Shown: positions 52,101 to 59,579, numbered from the stretch's first letter. The stretch is DNA of 64,000 bases from Chondrus crispus (GCF_000350225.1 NW_005179244.1:31778-95777); one strand, 5' to 3'. Program-made: numbers and translations. Notes: generated by a model not told the origin, from the sequence alone.

Positions 52101-55100
52101 TCCAATTCCATCACCGAATTTAGTCTCTCTACGACTGCATCTTCAGCCATATTAATCTCATCGATGAGCATAATGGAACCCTGCCTCATGGCTCGGACGA
52201 GGGGCCCATCAACCCATTCAAACAGGGGCCCATCCGAATCGAGGGACCTCGACGGGCGATAGCTGCCAATAATGTCAGATGCCTCTGTGTGTTGGTGACA
52301 ATTCACTGTCTCAAACCGCAGCCCAAGTGCGCGAGATATCACAGCACAGCACGAGGTCTTCCCGCCGCCGGTACTTCCAACGAGTAGGACAGGCTCGCTG
52401 TTCGCCACGCTGTGAATCATCAAAGTTAGCATCCGACATGTATGAGATGTTGCCACCATGCCTTCTTCCTCCATTGCGCGCCAAATGTCTTTTTGGTCCA
52501 AAGACAACCTTTGTAAACTAAAATCAAGGCATTCTTGGGATGGAGATCTCCCCGTCTTCAAATCATGGAATGAGTACAGTGCATCATGGACTAAAACCCC
52601 AGGGTCTACCCCGATAACTTTGAGAAGGATGTCTCTGACAATTTCGCGCTCGTGAGTACGCCTTGATCTCTCTGCAAGCAAAAAGAACCCGTGGACTGCA
52701 AGCTCTTCCTTGGATCGGGACCCTCGAGATGCCCATCGGAACAAATCCCGTGCGGTAACAAACCCATCCCTCCCCGAAAAAATACTCGTGGTTCTTCTCC
52801 GTAACTGTAGCTCCCTCATAACAGCGATCATTTTCTTTGCAAAGCTCGGTGGTATCCTGCATCGTTGTTGCAGAATTGTTAAGAGGTCTTCATCTGTCAG
52901 GTCTGGAACCTGGATTTCAATGAACCGGCTTCGAAAAGCTCTGGACAACTCTTTTCGGCCGCCATATAGTCCGGGTGGGTTCTGTGTTGCAAATACCGTA
53001 AATCCAGCGTTCGCCTTGACCACTTCTCCAGTTTCAGGTATAAGAATCTCTCTATTGTCGTCGAGCAATCGATTGAGGGACTCCAGAATTTCGGGTGGGG
53101 CCAAGTTCAACTCGTCAAGTAGCACCCAACTTCCTGCTCGGGCAGCCTGAACCAAGGGCCCCTCGTGAAATACTAATGCACCATTCGGGGTGGCCACATA
53201 GCCTCCTACGTAATCAGATAAGTCTGTATGTTCGTGATTATTAATTCGGATAAGGCTGTTCCCCGTCATTGAAGCAAGATACGTCACCAAGGATGTCTTC
53301 CCGGCAGCCGTCGGTCCTTGTAGCACTACAGGGAGACGGCGGGTCCCAAGCGCTAGTGCACGGCATACATCCCTGAGAGTTTCCCGCACAGTTGGAGAGA
53401 TGATAAAACTTTTTTCCAGGTCGGATGAATGCTGGTCTCCTGATGCGCTCACTTCAAGCGGCACTCCCTCAACAAATCTTACGTGTGCGGTCATGTTAGT
53501 TGGTAGCGTCACTACGCCAGACAAAGGTTCTAATCTATATCTGCTGGAAACAACCTTCAGTAGGCAAGTCTGCGCCACTTCGCACACCCGAGCACGAGAT
53601 GTGGCGGGCAATGGCGTTGCAAAAGACAAAATAGCACCTTCAAATAGAGACCGACGGACACCCACTTCACCACTTCTCATAAATCTCCTCAGGCCAGAAG
53701 CAAAATCAAGCATTCTCGATAATGTTCGCAGACTAAACCGCACTGGCCTGCCTGATACATCTTCAAGACGTCCATCTCTTCCCAAAGAGCTGCAGTGGAG
53801 ATAAAACGAAGCTATGTCCTCTGCAACACGCCTTTCTGGTGACAGCTGACTTGTCCGGTTGCCTAGAGGCGCTCTCAGACCGTAAAAGCGATGAAGTGCC
53901 AACAAAATAACATCGTCCTTGTCCAACATATCTCCGCAGTGAAACTCAGAGAAGCGTGCCCGTAAAACATTGGGTAATGGGCGCTTGCCAACATCTGTCG
54001 GTGGATTCATTGCTGCAAACAATCGAAAGCCTTCAGATCTCGCCAACATGGAGCCCACGGCATCCGGAAGCAAAATCTCGCCGCAGTCCAAGACGCTCAC
54101 CAGCCGTTCTAACAACTCTGTCGGTGCTAGATTAATCTCGTCTAGCAATATCCATGCCCCGCTTCGCATTGCTTGTGCAAGCACCCCTTCGGAAAACTGA
54201 AAGTCTACTCTGCGCTTTGATCTCTTCACACTTCCGTTTTGATTTTCCCCATGAACTCTTCGGTTCGTTTTAGAAGCTGCTCCATCTTCCCTTCTCCTCT
54301 TTCTTGGTCGACTGGTTTCATTCTGCGAAGTGCCGGCGTTGCCTTCACAGCTGCTATCTACAATGGCTGATAACGGCATGTAGGATCTAGAAATGACTTT
54401 CAGCTCGTCTGCAATAGTGCGCCACCTCTCCGCCAAGAAAGTATTCGCATTCTTTGCCGACTTGGGAATGGCCTCCGCTGCTCTTTCCATAAGCCGGACA
54501 GATCTTTCATGATGTTCAATCGACCGCGAGGCTCTGCCAAGTGCGTCTAAAAACTGGCCGTTCTTTTTCCGTGACATAGTAAGGCAAAACGTTTCCGCAA
54601 ACTTCTTTGCTAAAAGGGGGATAACAGCCGTTGTTTCAACGGGTCGAAAAGCACCCATCAAATCCCCAAGCTCGCTTTGACGGGACAGGTTCACCACCAC
54701 GAGTTTTGTTCGCAGAAAAGCCGCTACTTCTTGAATTAGAGCGGTTTTCCCCGAGCCGGCCTCACCGGTAAGCAGAACATGTTCTCCTACTTGTAGACAA
54801 CGTACGATTTTCTCCATCAGGCGTAAAGTGTAACTTGTCATGGTCAGACGTTTGGGGAACATCACATCATTTTCAACCTTTACTGACAAGGAGCTTCTAC
54901 CAACCCGAAAGAGGTTGTCTTCAACAGATAGGGATGGCCGGTGCTGCGAAACCAAATCCTTGGCCACATCAGACGGCAAGGACCAACCAGCAGAAATTGC
55001 ATTCAAGAGCATGTCTTTTTCTTGCCCCTCGCTGCACCATGATACCAACACGTCAATAGTCTCTAAGAGAGCACTTTCCGCTGTCATGAGCTCTCCTTGC

Positions 55101-56755
55101 TCCAGTCGTAGATCTGTCAAGCGGTTGCAAATGCGGACCGCTTCCCGCAACGTCGTGTCTCGGCTAAATGAGGCCCTGTTTTTCCTGAACCATTCTGATA
55201 CAATATTGGTACACTTCAGAACTCTAGGAACACAGTCTTTCACCAGCGGAAATTTCTCTTTCAGCAAATCCAACTTTTCATCATGCGAGAGCGAAGGTAC
55301 AGCCACTCTGTCCCAAATTTCCCATCCTCCTGGCGGTTCCCAATTTACATTCCCTTCTTCGTCTGATGTTGTTCTCGTCGCAATGCACCGAAATCCTTTG
55401 TTCACGCGAAGCGGTTGTCCTCTGCCCGGTGCACTCAACGTATCTCCAGGTTGGAGTTGTGCCAGAGTTATTATAAGTGGGACAGCTGAAGAGGAGCGCG
55501 CAGAGAGTTGCCCGAGATTCTCAAACACAAGCCATTCTCCCTTTTCGATAGCAAGTCCAATTGGTCCGGGCCGCCATTGAAATCCTTTTCCTTCCGGAAG
55601 AGGTACGACGCCACCTATCAGCGAATCAAAGGAATCTGCGCCAGTTTCATTCAGTGCACTGTCCATCTGAATGAATGTTACCGAGGGGACTTTGTTGCTA
55701 TTGTCGGGTTTCTTGTATGTCGTTTCTCGGCCTAAAAGAGAAATTACACTTGTCTTTCCGCATCCGGCACTTCCTTCCAAAACTATGGGTATCCCATAGC
55801 TGAGCGCACCGGCAAGTGTCTTCAGGACTGGGAAAAGACTAGGCGTGTAAATAAATTCGTGGCGCTGGGAATGGTTTGTTAATTCAAGGTGCTTCTGTTT
55901 AGGTGAAGAGTTCACAGTGAGCCTTTCGCTTGCACCAGGTCCCACCTCGCCGGAACGCCGCCGCACTAATACTCCACCAATACGGATGTAGTGCGAAGAT
56001 ACAGCTCCAAACTCTCTCGGAGGTTGTTCAAGATAACTCCGTAAGCTCGGTTTCGTTTGTGAAGACTCCTGTGGTGACTGAGCGACAAAAGGCCTGTCAC
56101 AGAACGATGCATTGCAACAAAACTCGCGCGAATACGTAGCCCACTGCATTTCTCGCCAGAACGAAGGACTATCGGAATACTTCTGTTCCCCTTCCCAATT
56201 TTCAATTCGATAGACAGTCTCAATCGTTCCAGTCCACTTCTTCTCCATGATCATGTGCAATGCTAGCGAAGCTTCTTCGTGGCCATTTTCAAGCGCCTCG
56301 CGGATAACAATAGACCAATCACACAAATCGCATGCCTTCTTTCCCCCCAGAAAAGCGAGTAAAGTCATGGCGCGAATCCCATTGCGTTCAATATTTTGCA
56401 TTTCTGCATGTTCGTCCAGTAGTTGCATGGCAAGCTCCCAGTTTCCAGGGAGTCCTCTCATAATGTTTAGTAATCGAAGAGCTGGAAGAAGTGCGGTAGG
56501 GCCCGAGAAAACCATTACCTGCACAATCTCTCTCAAGTCACATTCCCGAAGACAGCAAGCTGCACGATATATGGCAAGTGGATTCAAGTTCGGAACGATA
56601 AAAGCAGACAGTACATCCATTGCTGAAATTGTGTTGGGGATGTGCGATTCCGTCGTCTGTTGGAGTATCGTAAATGCTTGCAGCAGCCGAGCGGACAAGC
56701 CGCTCGCTTCCGTTGGTGGAAGCGCCTCCGTCATAGTAACGTCTTCGCCTGGCAT
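40133..56755 (-). CDS. MDN1: Midasin (Rea1/MDN1), giant AAA+ ribosome-assembly ATPase
   Basis: Midasin is a dynein-related AAA+ machine that strips assembly factors (Ytm1, Rsa4) from pre-60S ribosomes in nucleolus and nucleoplasm. The single exon encodes 5540 residues (human 5596, yeast 4910). Walker A motifs are GSAGCGKT (about 328), GEAGSGKT (about 663), GPTAAGKT (about 1145), GSTGGGKT (about 1458) and GPPGCGKS (about 1833). The sixth module (about 2155, EGSTTSSADG) has lost its P-loop. A long helical linker follows, then an acidic Asp/Glu/Gln-rich region (about 4565-5220). A C-terminal MIDAS/VWA domain begins near 5330, with the metal-binding DxSxS at D5340, S5342 and S5344. ATG at 56755-56753 opens MPGEDVTMTE. 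No break was noticed in the 16.6 kb frame. Confidence 0.96.
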   Translation of the reverse strand: MPGEDVTMTEALPPTEASGLSARLLQAFTILQQTTESHIPNTISAMDVLSAFIVPNLNPLAIYRAACCLRECDLREIVQVMVFSGPTALLPALRLLNIMRGLPGNWELAMQLLDEHAEMQNIERNGIRAMTLLAFLGGKKACDLCDWSIVIREALENGHEEASLALHMIMEKKWTGTIETVYRIENWEGEQKYSDSPSFWREMQWATYSREFCCNASFCDRPFVAQSPQESSQTKPSLRSYLEQPPREFGAVSSHYIRIGGVLVRRRSGEVGPGASERLTVNSSPKQKHLELTNHSQRHEFIYTPSLFPVLKTLAGALSYGIPIVLEGSAGCGKTSVISLLGRETTYKKPDNSNKVPSVTFIQMDSALNETGADSFDSLIGGVVPLPEGKGFQWRPGPIGLAIEKGEWLVFENLGQLSARSSSAVPLIITLAQLQPGDTLSAPGRGQPLRVNKGFRCIATRTTSDEEGNVNWEPPGGWEIWDRVAVPSLSHDEKLDLLKEKFPLVKDCVPRVLKCTNIVSEWFRKNRASFSRDTTLREAVRICNRLTDLRLEQGELMTAESALLETIDVLVSWCSEGQEKDMLLNAISAGWSLPSDVAKDLVSQHRPSLSVEDNLFRVGRSSLSVKVENDVMFPKRLTMTSYTLRLMEKIVRCLQVGEHVLLTGEAGSGKTALIQEVAAFLRTKLVVVNLSRQSELGDLMGAFRPVETTAVIPLLAKKFAETFCLTMSRKKNGQFLDALGRASRSIEHHERSVRLMERAAEAIPKSAKNANTFLAERWRTIADELKVISRSYMPLSAIVDSSCEGNAGTSQNETSRPRKRRREDGAASKTNRRVHGENQNGSVKRSKRRVDFQFSEGVLAQAMRSGAWILLDEINLAPTELLERLVSVLDCGEILLPDAVGSMLARSEGFRLFAAMNPPTDVGKRPLPNVLRARFSEFHCGDMLDKDDVILLALHRFYGLRAPLGNRTSQLSPERRVAEDIASFYLHCSSLGRDGRLEDVSGRPVRFSLRTLSRMLDFASGLRRFMRSGEVGVRRSLFEGAILSFATPLPATSRARVCEVAQTCLLKVVSSRYRLEPLSGVVTLPTNMTAHVRFVEGVPLEVSASGDQHSSDLEKSFIISPTVRETLRDVCRALALGTRRLPVVLQGPTAAGKTSLVTYLASMTGNSLIRINNHEHTDLSDYVGGYVATPNGALVFHEGPLVQAARAGSWVLLDELNLAPPEILESLNRLLDDNREILIPETGEVVKANAGFTVFATQNPPGLYGGRKELSRAFRSRFIEIQVPDLTDEDLLTILQQRCRIPPSFAKKMIAVMRELQLRRRTTSIFSGRDGFVTARDLFRWASRGSRSKEELAVHGFFLLAERSRRTHEREIVRDILLKVIGVDPGVLVHDALYSFHDLKTGRSPSQECLDFSLQRLSLDQKDIWRAMEEEGMVATSHTCRMLTLMIHSVANSEPVLLVGSTGGGKTSCCAVISRALGLRFETVNCHQHTEASDIIGSYRPSRSLDSDGPLFEWVDGPLVRAMRQGSIMLIDEINMAEDAVVERLNSVMELERKLLLSEKGAVSPDKQNKDASFVAEEITASSMFRILATMNPGGDYGKKELSPALRNRLTEIWVPAPATIDDFSPIVLAVLSASEAFLQNERMQLCRKALCDFLRWLLAEYSDFVTRESQKFTSHRGIGQQVMLSVRDISTWCQFIAEAFQTIGLDPLLGLVHGARLVFLDGLAVGSTGSEDSSVEVVVWNKLTSLLPPDLRATADAAKFGEGVRRGFLEQKEHATQWKDELSLFTIPRNETAVISQQTPEALGYSFDAPCTARNTARIARAMAVSKRPILLEGPPGCGKSSLVAALARASGFSFIRVNLSDATEMSDLIGSDSPGDVPGVFTFRAGPLLRAVQEGSWVLLDELNLASQSVLEGLNSVLDHRRSLFIPELSREVASHPSFRVFGAQNPACEGGGRRGLPKSFLNRFARVHMEAPTKHDIVSILSAVHPLIGFETTSRIVKTLLDVRQTLESGGHSTDISSFGLRDALRWCDLFFTLRGNFRTEFENADMGSSRRYCLGVSFHVVVVQGLQRGQARELAEHAYRRTFGFEWDIYPGLPTLVSADQKTLRLGQSMVRRSETFSFTHVEPCGLPIRAGDLGELQALSLCVNAGWPAVLSCEGSTTSSADGIRLVQTLASLYGKTVKVVHGASLSDCDEFMGGYCQKDAVDRMQRMMVHVDDIFFRILYQVIGKRPRQSKHTSFAAVTAIRTHGRRLKRILQKALEVTHYDTIQSISEFQDVSNALMNAIKSIPARGKSIDNQVQVMHNILLELGTFQRSTEEDGLVSFEWRKSEFVDAIEEGEWILIRDADACIPAILDRLNPVLERRPVSVVNSSDTKEAFDTPAILLAEAPANEDGSSVLLVPHPECRIFFVPASQGTTVGSRGLSRALLDRSLKISLNSADVLPEVAEGSPFYFRQSCDSTPCHIDKVSPSYINSPLKRFRSAVRGTADAEISSHGGNPGDRLCNGKQIERLAMVPETHVANLSLDPIHAQIQRELFVLRELENLAHPELEAVCDPLMLIRGCSSYRLSSPLGITVDIPDSSLRSWLLLLAAQGFILASQSQHDLRARYHVLRWSADHSTIPSLRKSYDEVASSAEHFCSANDYGRLGESEETRNERRPPIDPLYAFDMPSTFLSTENRISGASTIFARAVRFRTAIIAIHAFHKSWNLACNNSGQESSGTIFARAKLSFSVNATLSSQEAVTCTIDTICYEMLSIIARVPAKLHDFLAGTKEWSIPEEGRLGALFVSARELCDQMAEPDNDDISELQAYLLDIISTASSIHKSELAKSYGLEPVALMKSWKEVRALQVDSHHGLLLMPRTKTGLQAEAEMLKVFARYKRGAMDFAEVDGFVKGLVSLSAENVEKDEKVITVLQKVSAALSEGGESTTDGPPEFHYWTEAFCLSATSLLREVMTKFYEMVSRPAPLHMSTPLKVSIAKALLCFETTPGYHLGSAVSLQRLQWLSENSADESILLSAWADMGGSVMSSLLAESASLLSVGMLPDPQSRETIVRESGMCRKLFSFVGKTAQHPLWGLLKARGKAVQAFNCITTGSHEMTAKKEHTCSLLLSSLFSSMKYCGLIPAEDIDLLGSAVTTDALGVLLKKARDHMDNCSRPSRSWELWSLHVEALVHVRSILTCKNFVFGGDSQEESKHICSELSQKGTAWTSIGLLRMRSFRLRTECRNRIDPSQLARASVELNLRRSMRARIGVYASSLLRRHCLGGDSPSKSIPIRRLEIQYEEARKTCAESEKRFVFRPEDRTSFSAFLAALDTVNAVITDKLIQSGLRDKLVSAQISEADLRSVEEALEIYQSCATTAENLGITGTLSHFRDLTSELVLGLREVQYGLICAARSRKLQTMIRNEVVWKKIQTFYDVSTFPRSAFHTAMSVTKALQYYKHAGVSLPALTTCAEYLIDGEIRGNFQTNHDISDAMSYMVGIWKTSSVMEEKEKAAKNSLHVLREVGSRFEVSGSEFVDALDFDEDQDFVDTFNPLNEEEEVELLGLTEPVALASDKVQFIDKARSTSKGRLNSEKFWRMHLKVFPGMENRPQDLDDLRSRRVVLQSLVKHLHYLCDDIHLFVEHIPTQWQMFAALEAVQLLDESTSTDPVKAISEGMGTSDFYRDANLSELTYGLKALQGLRNGVSRTQNKFFGESGGHPVLEEISAAIERVTNTCHVLTPLSKMVVGVEGVLRKADEWQRLFATATTTLKDEVRALSHVAVKWRRRERASWKLLMQNRVRAMESRASIWFLYLYDALIQEASLIDQSLKDEACQNIITTVDQFMRSAPSGEFACRLEMLISLAAHILSVGSKGNKLLHTIGLCIRGIGRFYYLNAPAISEELSKEKKLVEAKLAEFSKLTSWEPGLGLGASQKMARVPEKQLEYYRLKEDAQRTKRKLHKLCLEMDSVLRVPVYKYLTQEVTKLGFGTLLKEEAVCGGANPKKGIDHGKSTEQRILTSVAGLVQDMLVSRETRDNVFRGDALSDVWLSDGNPLLSKLPLFETRLNQFGMIMEKSQCSDCDSGMEFCRDARSTIRSRALQLRRSKNPSIQLKKRALVDLLQALRNVGLSPFENRKSESTVKSFQWLSSPDPSESPSFNKISNDLFYDGAQQLRRLRDVSDSRTRNTDITSDEAQKSQAMCTHLFDMACAQRESLNSLTQDVDRLATMSSHLQEIRKDLFDRVGRVWNSAARSHLLRTINKLMKIQIDLKLAHSSVTCALSASPKSDSLRQEQGPLFGDGQFSDTSDSLRQVSTILENGIQILDLVLQADDVAKLERGFKKCSKPPTYASCYERLVGNITDSKVRLDEELLRARALSEQNFAVQTLMPVTTFLHVALEELGKKIELQPGQPTMNPVDLKNGIEKLSVSAIEKVLVGAQNTLAWGKVSIKNEAESKIVTASSFENGKLAGGARQGTLRCAHAEILSHRQSSKIPDLMKILGELLELQEQLEVCMGYDDDLHRVGKRSAMLQGCVGKLVSTYIGTMVLPSLSKMGSVHCHSLALLRTVSSVFIGVCTEGFCRPDETNPESTEGEEMMDKTGAGFGNIEDGDIREAKNVSEDIEDEGQLIGLQSDRREEAEKEPNNTDQEPGFEMTNDFEGDLEDFEPEEDDKTDQNAQDPEKDLSAESGHGEDVIDERLWEQGDDPLGPSNGESSQADANKENQQTELKARSGDEASDKQASASKPSDDGGTSQEKEEEDRKDGEEYQEDGDTPDDEEAGNKNPIQGTGEDANEEKTNGDSEQEGSQSRLPDQLNLKGNEGDADGMEEGGADSMEEQELGSASGNEHEEELTSDQDEQTTGVEEGIQDPLTDSSPLKEQQNEETGIPEAGAQSVEGSDCEMDNLPLDGRDAELDNGMEKGPDMESNTPNVEEQPDKETQEVEQNGATEGSRAGHEEKPSCEDALSLPGRSIGGLEQSNNNPAQFKSEETEKSQQVPASGSGQLAPTDDEFIHGNSQEHGERQHPSTRSEPEPPTMGSVGKSGQDQSQHDMTDDLHASKDSELPDSNPLRVTANDDLISSWNKYLEVADRKREEKLQQEADTNRQDGALEYQEEDESDPDGLVALGAATKEQHQPLPDVAPNDTMEDIDDVKDDKPGELDKKLPSSSNAKSRPPQISMAPAETTNARNIPPRSQQTDEDEHSGSHCDEPTTHPARIAAESSTPDSSRSNGARAQLKDRKETRARMDISDNHDDEQDASKQHTESNVLEEANSLRKNVEELSSEEATSLWRKLVQSTTGGASSLCELLRLVLEPTIASKLGGGYRTGKRLNIRKVIEFVASDFRKDRIWLRRVRPDKRSYDVLLAIDDSESMSESRAGPMALESLALVTSALGKLEIGRLAVASFGAAALMVKDFDEPISISDVRGGQLLQHFCFSQRETNICELLQFMQDTLVGVKGPESVEQIKLVFVISDGRLSAREDIKRRLRHLRDANVLVAFLIIDKSGKDDTSIYDVRRVEYDSSGKIEVMPYMHDFPIEFYAVVQDVQRLPTILADALRQWVEITSTHQ

Positions 56756-57175
56756 AGTGAGGAGAGGGTAGCACTCAAGAAGGACGAGGTCTCAAACAAA
56801 ACATACGGCTAAAACACCGCGAGTTGCCGAAGATGCACTTGCGGAACTTGAACAAGGCAATAGCGAGTAGAAATTAGCTCCGTCGGCGGTGGCGGAGTTC
56901 GGCCCACAACACCTGATGCTGTAGTGGCCGCTACCTGTAAATCTGTCGCAAAAAGGGTCATGCGCTCACACCATCTGTTAGCAGTGGACACGTGTGTTCT
57001 TCATTACCCTGATCGCTTTATTTTTTAAATATTTTACCACAATCAGCTCTTGAAGAGAGATTTGGACGTCCTTGCTGGACTTTAGGTGACGTCGTGGGCG
57101 TTTACACGTTTCATATACGTGTACATGTGTACATCACCCTGGGCCGCACGACTTCGCTTTCAAGTTTGTTGCCAT

Positions 57176-57249
57176 GTACCCAAGGGTACAACACTTGAAG
57201 CGCTTGTGAATTTCTAAAGCTGACTGAGATGCAATACCCTTGGTACCGT
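57176..57249. promoter_or_regulatory. Pair of candidate upstream elements (GTACCCAAGGGTAC and TACCCTTGGTACCGT)
   Basis: Two copies 45 bp apart, in opposite orientation, lie about 420-495 bp upstream of the midasin start codon. They match the elements before the OB-fold gene and the golgin gene. The regulatory role is a guess from recurrence. Confidence 0.3.
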
Positions 57250-57730
57250 GCAAAACTTGTAAGGCATCATCACTCTCACCATCCTGCCTTGTAAACTTTC
57301 AACTTGTCACCTTTGAAAATCTCATTTCGCTTTTGACGTGAATGACCGCGTTTTCGACAATATTTCAAGGCAGAATTTTTGGTAGATGCCATGGCAACAA
57401 AAAGAGGATATCCCTTGCGATCGTCACAGTACTGTCAACATCTACAGGTGTCCGAAGACCTTCTTGTTCTGAGTGGAGGATTTCTCGCCTTTTCGCTTTG
57501 TGAAGTGGAAGCAGTTTGAGTAAGTCCGATAAAATCTTTGGCACACTATCTTCTGTGGCTATCATGCACAAAGTCCTGTGGCAGAAGGAAGATAACAATG
57601 CTTTCAAACTTAAACTGCCTAAGGCATATGCAGTCGATGACTACTTCTACACAGGAACTCACACAGAGCTTAATCAATTACCATACTGTACGGGGCTCGT
57701 GACTTGATCCTGGCATGCGCACATACATGA

Positions 57731-57776
57731 CTCCAGAACTTCTGGAGTTCTCACCTTCTGGGCCAGAAGGTGAGAA
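57731..57776. repeat. Two adjacent perfect palindromes
   Basis: 57731-57738 pairs with 57740-57747 around a single C (8 bp arms). Immediately after, 57748-57761 pairs with 57763-57776 around a single G (14 bp arms). The pair is intergenic. Confidence 0.88.
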
Positions 57777-58483
57777 ATGGCGATGAGTACAGTAATCGAA
57801 CAGTATTTCTAAAATCTAAAAATCGGTAAGCATGCATATGCTCCCAGATAGTGATTGGGGTACAGTACGTAGGCACGTGGGTGTCATCAAAAACATCTAC
57901 AGGTACAGTATGCGGAAGTGGAATCCTCCTCTTCCTTCGAAAAGAATTCATAGCTATGATAACCGTTTTTCGTTCGGGATACTGTACCTCCTTCTGGAAA
58001 TCAGAATGTTTCCCAATTCCTACACATACAGCATCCGCATTGACTTCAACGCCCTTTCGAAAGCCAGCAAGACGCACGAGCAGGGGCATGTAAATACGTT
58101 GTCGTGAACCTCAGCGGCATAGCATTTTTTATTTTTATGTGTAGTGGTTGGCGTTATGTTTAGAACGACTGTGAAGACCCTGCCAAGTATTCCTCTTTCT
58201 ATTATGCATATGTGAGCGGAAAAATATTTTGATTTCTTCTTTTTCCGACAACTTTATTGATCCTTTGTTTCTAAGTGACACTGCACATGATCGTCCATCT
58301 TGGCGGAACGCGTTGCTGCTTGGCAGTAGTTTTTGATAGTTCGGCGTGATAGTGAAAGTTGGGCATCATCATAGAATTGTGGACTGATCGCTGAATAAAT
58401 TGTCAAGCCATTTCAAAACTTCGAAAAGAAGGCCGGAGCGCGCACACTTCCCTTTAGTTGATGTTACACATACACACACACAG

Positions 58484-58874
58484 TGAAACTTAGGCTATGT
58501 TCAAGGAAGTATCCAAGTACATGGCCTTTGCTCAAAAAGCCTCCTCGGACCACTTCCCGTATCTCGAGATTTATTTGCGTCGTCAGCTTCCACTGTCTGC
58601 GTGTGCTACATTTTCTATGTGTGTGACTTCCCACTTTTTCTACCAAGGACCTCCATCGCTTCAACCTGTTTATCGCTCAGTTCTCGTTCCTTGCTCTCCG
58701 CTTTGCATCCCTTTGACATTTGCTCAGTGAATTAGTTGTAAACGTTCTCTTGCTGATTGGTGACGGATACTGTGATTCGCACTGTCCCCCGATCTTCGTC
58801 TGTTTGATCCCGCTACCGGCTGCGCTAGTTACTACGTGGCACCTTTATTTGGTCCTCTACGCTCACGTTTCTCA
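58484..58874 (+). repeat. 5' LTR of the copia element (391 bp)
   Basis: It begins TGAAACTTAGG and ends TTTCTCA, giving canonical TG...CA ends. It matches the 3' LTR except for five transitions and one extra C in a C run. It should carry the promoter of the element. Confidence 0.93.
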
Positions 58875-58887
58875 GTTATGGGCCCAG
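58875..58887 (+). promoter_or_regulatory. Primer binding site for initiator tRNA-Met (internal, copia-type)
   Basis: GTTATGGGCCCAG directly follows the 5' LTR. It is complementary to the anticodon stem-loop segment CUGGGCCCAUAAC of eukaryotic initiator tRNA-Met, not to the tRNA 3' end. Drosophila copia primes in the same way from a tRNA-Met half-molecule. The gag ATG (58878) lies inside the site. Confidence 0.85.
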
Positions 58888-59579
58888 AAAACTTGCCATC
58901 TCGGCCTCGTTTCCATTGGGATATTTTTGATGCCCCATGGACGGACGGAAAGGGACCCCAAGAAGAATACTTTGCCGCTGTCAAGTTATGGAAGTTCTTT
59001 CATGATAATTTGGACAATTCAAACAGCAACAAGATACCTGAAAAGCTACAAGGTATTGTTTTGTTGTCACAGATCTATGGCCGCGCTACTGACTTGATTA
59101 AGAAAGTTCCCCAGGAAGAAGTTGAGTCAGAAGATGGAGCATTTCAAATCGCAAGAGCGATACACAAACGCGATCTTCTCTCTGTTGTAACCGATACGTT
59201 CCACCGCTACCTAGAACTTATGCAGACAAAGCAAGGAGATAGCGAGACATTTAAAAACTTTGAAACAAGATTTGATGCACAAGTAAGCAGATTTAATGGG
59301 TCTTGCAAGGGCTCTGAACTTCCATCTGCTTTAGTTTCTTTCCTTTTACTTGCTAACTCTAGGATCGATACTTCGCAAAGGACCTCAATTATCTCGCCAG
59401 CACTGCCTCGGCAGACAGATATAGTTGACAAAGAAGCTAAGGATATTTTGGCAATGATCAAGTCTGATGACATTGCTACAGTCGTTCGCGCGTGCGATGA
59501 ACCAATTAAGCCCTTACAAACTTCACGTGCTTCACAAGGTATGGCTGTTACAACTCGATGTTCGTCAAGGTATCCATGA
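58878..59579 (+). pseudogene. gag: Copia gag, capsid part, ended by an in-frame TGA
   Basis: The 233 codons begin MGPENLPSRP, inside the primer binding site. They encode a helical capsid-like protein (YFAAVKLWKFF, then DTFHRYLELMQTKQGDSETFKNFETRF) with the gag-type SETF..F motif of copia elements. TGA at 59577-59579 stops the frame, but the same frame continues open into the zinc knuckle. A CGA-to-TGA change is a simple explanation; programmed stop readthrough is the alternative. Confidence 0.75.

Larger units (their letters stand above)
56756..58483. other. Spacer between midasin and the retrotransposon, 1.7 kb
   Basis: This contains the midasin promoter region, two TACCCTTGG-type elements (57176-57189 and 57235-57249), two adjacent palindromes (57731-57776) and, next to the LTR, a (CA)n tract (58467-58482). 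No gene is supported; the small frames at 57365-57607 and 57751-58089 lack any family feature. Confidence 0.55.

Noticed and set aside
54840-55580. 246-codon plus-strand frame opposite midasin
   Set aside because: It is antisense to the first AAA modules, whose Walker motifs are clear on the other strand.
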